From NCBI GenBank assembly GCA_013115135.1, contig JABANP010000783.1, positions 1-17,467 on the forward strand: a stretch of DNA of 17,467 nucleotides. The letters are read 5' to 3'. Of the stretch, positions 10,063 through 17,467 are shown in pieces (within the stretch, counting starts at the first letter, position 1; every line of letters begins with the position of its first letter). This DNA is from Perkinsus olseni. Its lineage: Eukaryota; Perkinsozoa; Perkinsida; Perkinsidae. The notes under the pieces were generated by a model. That model made no database searches. It saw only the letters and a program-made list of their open reading frames with translations, and had not been told where the DNA came from. A program made the translations under genes and the position numbers.

Positions 10063-10462
10063 GTACAACAGCAGCAGCAGCACTGGCGTGAGGGCAGCAC
10101 TGGCCTCTGTCAGGAACTCAACTTGAGAGGTGCCAAGTGAAATCGCAGGAATAAGGTTACTATGAGCACTAGTGAGAAAAGCAATGCACAAAGAGACAAT
10201 CACAAGAACAGCTTAGTGGTGATATCAATCCATAGGGAGAAGGGAGAGCAACATCATCATCCCAGGGATTCCAGCGTGGACCGCTGGTTGGAGTATGATG
10301 TTAGGGCAGTACAGGGTTATAGCTAATGGTGGGATGATGGGGATGAGGCTTATATAGTAATGATAATTATCCATCGGAGGACAGGGGTAGTAGTAGAGAT
10401 CACTATGATAGAGAGCAAGGCTGTGGTGGTGCGCCTTTCAAGTGATAATACTTCACTATTAC
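10063..10462. other. Intergenic region upstream of CAP
   Basis: About 400 nt between the stop of the ROK-like gene and the CAP start. The CAP frame stays open upstream to an ATG at 10203 that would add a hydrophobic leader (LCIAFLTSAH and LTPVLLLLLYM). That leader is more likely untranslated, because CAP is cytosolic and the conserved start is at 10062. Several AG dinucleotides after pyrimidine runs (for example CTCACTAG and CTGACAG) could be splice-leader acceptors. No RNA gene or repeat is evident. Confidence 0.35.
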
Positions 10463-13400
10463 TCATAGTATCTCTGGCCTCCTCTGCCATAGGTATATCT
10501 CACCGCCTCGGGTCCAACCTCGAGCCAATGGATCTGGTCCGGGTGCGTGTACCTGTATGATAATGCCTCGCCCTAGTGAACAGCCTGCCTCTGCTGCAGC
10601 TACTACCTGCTGTATACGGTAGGCTGATGCCTGTGCTAGACCGGACATGTGTAGTAGTTGTTGCTCGCTATCCGAGTCCGGTATCATCACTGGTACCTTC
10701 ACTGGTATGGATCCTGAGGTATTATACTCTATCATGCTGACGACGACTATTGTGAGCAACGACTCACTGGAACAGTCCGGATCAAAGTACTCAGCCTCTG
10801 TCACTTGCCCACGGCATCTCAGTGCATTCCCACCCAGCAGGACCTGTCCAGTGATGACCCTTTCCTCGGCGCCCATCCCTATCGCTACTACTACTACTAC
10901 CACTGTATCAGGTGGACCATAAACACCATGGAATCTTTGAGCCATGACATTGACCATACTCTGGACTCGAGAGCACCACACCTTAGTCGCCTCTGCCTCC
11001 GACAGATTGCCCTGCATCTAAGGAAGAAAAAGACCCTACACGTCAGCCGAGGCGGCGTTTGTCGGTATCTGACCTCCTTCGGAAGATCGGGATGCTTCCC
11101 TCGAAGCCTCTTCCATGTTAAGGTGTCCAATGCAAAGCGTATCCTAGCTTGGTGATGGGGTATCTTGCATCTAACAACCATTAGGGCACTGTCGAATAGC
11201 GGCGGCGCTATGAGCGTCCTACTGGTTCTGGTCTTTCAATTGGATGATTTTACCATCCTCACTGACCTTCAACCCTCCGCAATATCTGCTCACACCTCTA
11301 CCTGTACTCCCGATGACTAAATACTACGACTACTACCCATATGGATCATTGAGAGGCATCTTCGTGAACCATATCCAACTCTGCCACATTGCCAGTTCAA
11401 TCGTCTTGGCACTAAGAGCATGTCTATGATGCACGCCATGGGACGGTGGCCGGTAGAAGGTGGCAGCAGCCTGCATGTACACCACTATTACGATGGAACC
11501 TCGCTATCCACCCTCGACCCTACTGGAGCTGTACCAAGTACCACTACTAGTCCTGCACTGAGGTTCCTGCATGATGGCATGCAGGCTACCCCCATCGCCG
11601 CCGCAAGGTTATCCGCAACAGCATAGATCTTAGCGCAGGGGAATAGGACCGAGAAGGCACTCTTGAAGTTGAACCTGAGGCGAGGCGAAGATAGCTAAGA
11701 GAGGCTACGACGACGAGGAGCATAGAGTAGTACCCTCTAAACAAGGGCGACAAGCTGGGCATGTTCTTGACAGTACACATATCCTCCTTATCAAGGTCTG
11801 TTGTTAATTCAACCGTTCCAGGTACCTACGATGAGCTAGTCCTGCTGATGATTATGTTGATGTTGGCATTAAACTCCTACCGAGAAGACAACTCTATCGA
11901 TCTGGTGCATCGCAACTGGTAACTGTTTCTGTCTAACGTAAGGGCTCGGAGGCATGCCCGGCTCATCCTCCTCGGGCCCATCTGTCGAGTCCACATCCTC
12001 ATCGCACGTCGAACCAATCTAAGGTAACTTCCTATCCTTACGCCGAGGAGCGGCTGCTGTTGCTGCACCCACCAAATGTGAAGCCAGTCTCTTTCTGAGA
12101 CTTTCAAGACGGTTGGGCTTGTCCCATAGAGTAGCGCTCTCTGCGGCAGGAAGGAGGACTCTCTTGTTACCTACATCATGATAGTCGTACCAACGGCATG
12201 GCAATCAAACAACGGCCATCAATACCATGCTGATACATGAACTTGGTCCGTGTCCCTCCGATATCAATACAAAGTATACGTAGGCTCTCGAACAGACGAC
12301 GCTTCAGGGGCGGGACTGAAGACAACTAACATGATGGTGCCGAGCGCAGGGGTCGAGGATCGAACGCGTGACCTCTCGAGGAGAAGAGCAAGGATCATAC
12401 CACTAGACCACAGCAACTGCTAGTATCACCATCAGCCTCCTGGGCAGGCGATGAGCCATGCACATCATAAGACTTCTGTCTACTGCCACTAGAAGAAGTC
12501 CCTGCTGATCTCTGGGCTGACTCGAGAGCTCTGTGGAGGGTCTCTGACGGCTGAGGACCAGCTGACTATGATAACCTATCCCCGCTGCCGCCCTACATCA
12601 TTATTCATCTGCATCACAGGTAATGTCTCACCACGGTTATACCGCCGTGCTGCGGCTTCTACTCTCGCCTGTGGACTGCAGCCCTGCAGAAGAAATGCCC
12701 CCCCCGGTCGAGTTGTACTGTAAGCACTACCTCTTCTTCCGATATATCCTCTGCACTGGACTCAGCTCGTGATTCCTCAGGCGCAGACACTCCCCCGCCA
12801 GCGATCTTAGTACCAGCAAATGATACAGAATCTGATCCATAAGGACGCCACCTGCGAGATGCCCCCTTCTAATGCTAATCCACGACCAATGATGGATCGA
12901 CTGATGCGCTCGATGGGGCTGAGAAAATATTACGTTTGCTTCTCTTGAATTCATGTAAAGCCATGGTAGCTGCTGGCTTCAGCTTCCTCCCTTGTCCGTT
13001 GTGACCTCCGGCCGATGATGCTGCAGCAACGGTAGGACTGTTCTGGTTGCTCCGCTGTGAGCTAGCAACTGCTAATCCAACCATATCACGGTCGGCTAAC
13101 ACCTATAGAAGCTACCATCAAAAGTCAAGCCTCAGGAGAGACGGTCTGACCTCCGTTAGGGCACGATCGATGCGCTCCAACAGGACCCTCAGCTCCGAGG
13201 TTGAGCGAAGCGATACTGCTACTATCCTGAGATGGCAGGGCTATGCACTTGGACTTGGCAAACTGTCGCCCTACCGTAACAACAGCTTCCATTCCGTGAC
13301 GAAAAGAGACGCAGCACGGGCTACTACCAGCCTCAATCGACGTATCTTATGATGGCCCTTACTTCGGAATACCAGTAAGGTCGCAGCGCCACAGGCTGCG

Positions 13401-13627
13401 CATATGACCGCACATGCCACCAGGGCTAGTCTAGTGCGGGATGGAGAGGAAGAAAGGGACGTGGTGTCAGGATGGTGGGAGGAGAACAGCAACATATCCG
13501 ACCAGCAGTTAACAAGCGTGAAGATGGTTAAAATTAAAAGGAAGGCTATACTGAGCCGCCACAACTGCAGTAGTAAAGCATCAATGAACGGCCGGAATCG
13601 TGATGTAACACAGTACCACTCCAACCA
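10463..13627 (-). CDS. Membrane-anchored ROK/glucokinase-like protein (5' end unresolved)
   Basis: Eighteen exons in consistent phase: 13627-13275, 13226-13151, 13102-12902, 12868-12731, 12683-12632, 12561-12430, 12315-12226, 12170-12073, 12018-11881, 11825-11734, 11674-11512, 11470-11337, 11285-11223, 11170-11074, 11017-10901, 10843-10768, 10713-10607, 10552-10463. The N-terminal third has two hydrophobic spans (LSIAFLLILTIFTLV and LALVACAVICAACGAATLLV), an amphipathic helix (SELRVLLERIDRALTEVLA) and a Ser/Asn-rich tail. From exon 7 the actin-fold sugar-kinase pattern appears: phosphate-1 LCIDIGGTRTKF, then RVVFSVPGTVE, VKNMPSLSPLFRGFNFK, IYAVADNLAAAMG (candidate catalytic Asp), phosphate-2-like VVVLGTAPVG, and near the end PPDTVVLLGGNA. 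The ROK CxCGxxGC zinc motif is absent, and phosphate-2 lacks the usual GTGxG, so activity is uncertain. The start codon was not found; one may lie in 13628-13846. Fusion of the two halves rests on the phase-1 join across the tRNA-like intron. Confidence 0.6.
12346..12420 (-). other. tRNA-like element (pseudo-tRNA or SINE fragment) inside an intron
   Basis: A 75-nt segment with strong internal polymerase III promoter resemblance: A box TGGTCTAGTGG (12410-12400) and B box GTTCGATCC (12365-12357), about 35 nt apart. The outer four bases pair (GCAG with CTGC) and a D-stem GGTC/GATC forms. The anticodon and T stems do not pair properly, and three of the seven central acceptor pairs are poor, so it is not a clean functional tRNA. 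It fills 75 of the 114 nt of the intron 12429-12316. Without it the intron would be 39 nt, ordinary for this window. This suggests insertion of a tRNA-derived sequence into a pre-existing intron. The anticodon cannot be assigned. Confidence 0.45.
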
Positions 13628-13846
13628 CTACTCTCGCCCGAGATATCGCAATCGAGGGCGTCCAAGTTGCCAGACTGACAGTAGTAAGATTCACTTAACA
13701 CGAGACATGAGGCCAAGGCCGAAACACGCTTAATGATGATAGGGGTTATCAGTGGTAGCAGCAGTACGTGCCGGTACAACTGCTACACCCCAGAACAAGA
13801 ATGCCTTCTAAAAACGACAAGTCGGGTCCGTCAGGAGCATCCCCAT

Positions 13847-16101
13847 TCAATGTCTCTTGCTGTCGAGACCAGTCTTAGTGTTGTTCACGTTCTCCGTAAA
13901 TTTATCCTTACCTGATAGCAAGGGGTGATACCGAGCTCTACAAGCCAATGGCCAGCCTACCCGCTTCGAAGTCGGTCATCCTCGAGAAGAGCTGCTGTTG
14001 GTTAGCTAGCCCTTGACGCGTCTCCGCATCGATGGCAACGATAGAGCCATCAGCCATCATGTGAGTCAGACCATCTACCATGACAACTCCTAACACCCTC
14101 ACACGGCAACAACACTACTACCATCAGCCATCAGGGCCTCATACTCGGGAGCCTTCTCCTTCACCTCAGAGCTGACCTCCTCATTCATAGACATCACCAA
14201 TGTATCGAAATCGATACACTCCTTCCTGTACTTGCCCTCTACCTCTAGCAGCTTTGGCATGACCTCGGCCTCCGAGAGCTCCTTCCTGTTGGCCCACCTC
14301 TCCTTCAGCTCAGCGACGTATTCCTCATACACGGGCCTGTGGGGGTCATCAGCCTGACAGTAGTAACGCCGATTCTTCACAGACAAGTGTGAATCGGAAG
14401 CACTACCTTAAGCCTTCTCAAGAAAGCATCAGCCTGGCTCTCGCCCTTCACTTGGAACCAACGCCCTTCCAGACCAGGCTTCCTCGACTCCAAGGTACGG
14501 TAGAAGATATTCAGAGCTTGGTTGTACCCGGGATTGAACCTCCGACCTACAAAGAGGGAGACTAGAGCTTCAGAAGGAAGAACTGCCTACCAGTGAGTTT
14601 CATGTAGTTCATGTACGCGTTGAAGGCGTCTGCAGGGCAGACCTCATCATCGGCTATTGCTCCAGCAGGTACGTAGAAGAGTGCGTTAACATCATCACCG
14701 AGAGAGTAGAACCTATCGTTGGACTCAGGACTCCACCATCGTCAAGCATGGTGGTACGTACTTCCCATTAGGATACTCCTGTGCCACGCGTAGCAGTGCA
14801 GATTGCGTTTGGAGTGGTATGGCGGCGTCGTTTAGGAATATGAAGTTACCTGAGAGGGTGGTACGACTTGAGACTGAAGCATAGACAGAACGACTAGGGT
14901 ACTACCCATAAGGCGGGCAGCAGAAAGTTCTACCATGCTGCTCTCCCTGGAAAGTAAACGCTCATAGTACCTAATGACGATGATGGTCGAACTCAGTACT
15001 GAGGCTGGATGGTAGTATTACTGTTCGCCCTCGCTGTCCATGTGGGCAGGGGCCATGTCCAAATGTGCCTCTCGGCTGAGTGCCGCTTCCTGTGTGGCCC
15101 TCCTACGACGCTGCAGCACCGAATACATCTCGAACCTATCAAGCACCAGGCTGAGCCCCTCCTCCCCACCAGACGACTTATCACCTGTTGTTGTAGATCT
15201 CAGCAAACCATTGATGAGGCATGAGCTCAGGGAAGGTGCGTGCATCCCCTCCTGTCTTGGTGAGATAGAATATCATATGCTCGACTAGCGGTCCTCGGTA
15301 GAGATCATAATACTGAATACAGGAATAAATGATAATGGCCAGATAACCGTCCTAAGCCTCACCTCGAAGCTGGGCCTCTGGTAAAGATATTTATTATTGT
15401 GGTTAGTGACTCCACGATCATCCCAGGTCTGAGGAAAATAATATCGTCTGCCAAACTACCACAACTTCTCTCTATTACATGCCATTGCTTCATAGTGGTC
15501 TCCTCGATGCCCTTGATGTACTCAGCGCTCTCCGGGTCCTCAGCCAAGGCGTTCAGGTAATTGGCATGGTACATGTGTTTCTCCACAAACGCCTGCCAGT
15601 ACCTGTGGCAACCTTTTCCTTACCCAGGAGTACAGAGTTCTCTTACTGATCAGCATCTAACCACTCAGAGGTAGTAGCATGAGAAATGGGAGGGTTGTTA
15701 AAACTAATGTAGAGAGCTCTGGCACCGTTCTTGACAATCTGCTCGGAAGTCTTAACACTGTCCTCACAGGAGACCACGGCCTCGTCGAAGATCTCCCAGG
15801 TACCACCTGAGTCGTTCGATATACCGGTGCACCGATGTACCGGAGTTGGGCAGCCTACAAACATCCTTAACGGCCTTCTTATGGTCTTCCTGTGCGAAGT
15901 CGTCCAGCATCTGCATGTTCCAGGCCCCGCTGGCCTCCAGCTCCTTCCGTTGTTGGGGCATTCCACCACCATTGGGAATCCACTCCCTTCCGCCACTTCC
16001 AATCCATTGGGCTCCCATGTTGTCCATTCCTTTGTATCCATGAGCCACCAATTTTCTATATTCATTATAAATATCCTGAGGCTGTATTATCCATCCCTCC
16101 G
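13847..16101 (-). CDS. Uncharacterised multi-exon protein (5' end open)
   Basis: Twelve exons in consistent phase: about 16101-15841, 15806-15647, 15602-15416, 15312-15185, 15135-15022, 14970-14906, 14849-14758, 14723-14591, 14546-14407, 14353-14119, 14074-13961, 13911-13847; at least about 560 residues. Soluble, mostly helical and charged, with no membrane span. Characteristic segments: GGTWEIFDEAVVSCEDSVKT, WQAFVEKHMYHANYLNAL, GPLVEHMIFYLTKTGG, GNFIFLNDAAIPLQTQ, GDDVNALFYVPAGAIADD, RRFNPGYNQALNIFYRTLE, PVYEEYVAELKERWANRKE and the end KTGLDSKRH. I do not recognise a family. The composition suggests a conserved housekeeping or lineage-specific structural protein. An apparent stop at 15018-15020 is skipped by a phase-2 intron (15021-14971), so what looks like two genes is probably one. 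Introns are 34-56 nt except one of about 103 nt (15415-15313), the least certain join. The start may lie in the upstream low-complexity tract. Confidence 0.6.
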
Positions 16102-17370
16102 GTCATGTCAAACTCTCCAAGGGATTCCTTCATTTCTTCCTCCACATCCACATTTGGTGCAGGCCCTTCGGGGCTCCCATTTCAGTATATGAGACCAGAT
16201 GTTTCACCTCCATCTGTCAGGCTTTCTTTATTCTTTCAGGGTCCATACTGTGGTGCGGCTCTGCATTTCCAGTAAGATGTTGGGGATCACTGGGGTGGTC
16301 CGCCACTGGCAAATTTCTTCTTTCCGACTGGGCACTATTCCATTCATCCGTGTCCTTCCTCCGTGTGTCCTTCCGTTCTTCCTTCCGCTCCACCATCCAT
16401 TCCTTGTTTCCTTGTCCAGTTGTGCCTTCGTGGTGCCATGGTCTTGTGCTGGGTGTGGTTGTTACTGGGATCCATTCTTCCTCCACTGACCAGACCGCTC
16501 CGGGCCTGGCAGATCCGTTCATCGGGCTGTGGGTCCTTGGTCCTCCATCCACCGCCTTCCTTCCACTCTTTCAGATGTTGGCCTCCGGCTACGTGCATGT
16601 GTGTCATTCCGTTGGTCTGGGTGGTTGGTTCGGTGTGGTCCACTTCTATGTTTGACCCGGCCATCTTATTTCCTTGGTGCTCCACTCTTTTTCCGTGTGG
16701 GTTGTGGTCGGTCCTCCTCAGGGCCACCTCCTGGCCTCCTGTCGAGGGCTCTTCCGTCCGGCTTTCCGGGTCCGTCGATCCTGGCCCGGCCACGGTGGGG
16801 GTCATCCTGGCTATTCTTCCGGCGTTCCTCCGTTATGGCGTTGGTCCTCCATTCCGGGCAGTCCATTTGGGGATCCATTCGATCGGTCTTCCGGCCGTTC
16901 TTCCAGTCGTATGGGTCCTGGGTGTCATCTTCTCCGGTTCCCGTCCATCGGTCCGTTCTCGATTTCTCGTTGGTCGTCCACTGCCGGCTCACGCTGTAGG
17001 GCTGTCCCGTGTGTTCGTCTGGGTCCTCGTCTCGTTGTCGTTCTTCGTCATGTATTTCGGTGTCGATATCCATGGATTCGTCCGTGTGTGGGTCGGTGGT
17101 CCATTCGTTGATCATCGTCATGGTCATTCTGAAGTTTTCGTTCATCGTTGCGTTATGATCTGGGATCCGGGTATGGTTATCATCCGGTTGGATTCCATTC
17201 CACCGGGTTGGGTGATTCAGATGGTCCGATTCCTTGGCCGTTGTGTGGTCACTGCTGATGGACCTTCATGTGTGGTGCCGGGCTTCGATGGGGCGTATTC
17301 CATCTGGCTCTTTTCATGTCGGCTGGAATCCGGCGACTCATCGGTGATGGGGACGAGATTAGCCGTGTAG
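16102..17370. repeat. Strand-asymmetric low-complexity tract
   Basis: The plus strand is rich in T, C and G and poor in A (the minus strand is GGA-rich). Degenerate short motifs recur, such as TCCATTC, CCGTTCTTCC and GGTCCTCCA (for example near 16534 and 16844). Frames on both strands are open for long stretches, including a 335-codon plus-strand frame (16363-17370) of Trp/Val/Leu/Pro/Ser-rich residues and minus-strand frames rich in Asp, Arg, Thr, Glu and Gly. Near 16085-16160 a minus-strand frame (PAPNVDVEEEMKESLGEF) looks like real coding and may be an upstream exon of the neighbouring gene. The rest may be a decayed or rapidly evolving repeat-rich exon. Short tandem units are not perfect enough to define a period by eye. 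Confidence 0.45.
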
Positions 17371-17467
17371 CTGAAGCTTCGCGGCGGCTCCGGTGCAGTG
17401 CGTCATCGTCGAGCCGGAACGCATCCCAAATTAAAGGTTAGCTCCGATTGGCCAAAAGACGCCCGCG
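17371..17467. other. Right edge, nothing recognised
   Basis: The composition changes back to balanced, moderately GC-rich sequence after the asymmetric tract. No exon, RNA gene or repeat is visible in these last 97 nt. Confidence 0.3.

Noticed and set aside
11074..11285. Resemblance of YGYCGGLKVSEDGKIIQ and an alternative frame DTLCIGHLNMEEA to the C-terminus of strictosidine synthase-like propellers
   Set aside because: The alternative frame starts with a phase that no nearby donor matches, the upstream exons lack beta-propeller motifs, and the surrounding exons fit a ROK-like kinase better.
13546..13779. 77-codon minus frame upstream of the membrane exon
   Set aside because: It starts with TTG, overlaps the membrane exon in another frame and cannot be joined in phase with confidence. 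It may hold the missing 5' exon, but I could not support a specific model.
14521..14560. B-box-like sequence (GGTTCAATCC on the minus strand) suggesting a tRNA gene
   Set aside because: It lies inside a well-supported exon (RRFNPGYNQ), no A box occurs at the right distance, and no cloverleaf can be drawn.
16363..17370. 335-codon plus-strand open frame with many hydrophobic residues
   Set aside because: All three plus frames and the minus frames are unusually open here because the plus strand is poor in A and therefore in stop codons. The translation is compositionally biased, with no domain or regular membrane topology, and all other genes are on the minus strand.

Overview
The window looks like nuclear DNA of a unicellular eukaryote, most likely a myzozoan alveolate and possibly a perkinsid (Perkinsus-like). 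The lineage call is an inference. Almost every coding exon I can support lies on the minus strand, genes are packed 40-400 nt apart, and most genes are cut by very short GT-AG introns (commonly 34-71 nt). Several start codons sit just after an AG that could be a trans-splicing acceptor. No bacterial-style operon, Shine-Dalgarno site, CRISPR array or recognisable autonomous transposon was seen.

Reading in the direction of transcription (right to left): a strand-asymmetric, G/A-rich low-complexity tract (about 16102-17370) precedes a 12-exon gene for an uncharacterised protein (13847 to about 16101). Next is an 18-exon gene (10463 to about 13627) encoding a membrane-anchored, Ser-rich protein whose C-terminal half looks like a ROK/glucokinase-type actin-fold kinase; one of its introns is mostly a tRNA-like sequence. 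Then come a full-length cyclase-associated protein (CAP, actin monomer recycling; 7624-10062), a tRNA pseudouridine synthase of the TruA/Pus1 family (4723-7377), a small 96-residue protein (4390-4680), a large DUF4470 plus MYND zinc-finger protein (505-4024), and the first exon of a possible secreted protein at the left edge (42-251).

The gene models were assembled by hand from open frames, splice signals and phase bookkeeping. For CAP, Pus1, the ROK-like gene and the uncharacterised gene, every listed junction keeps a consistent phase, which strongly supports the chains. The 5' ends of the ROK-like and uncharacterised genes, the CAP linker exon and the last exons of Pus1 are the weakest parts. 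The genes do not form an obvious pathway: CAP is cytoskeletal, Pus1 acts on RNA, and the others are a putative sugar kinase-like protein and unknowns. The shared orientation is more likely genome organisation than functional clustering.
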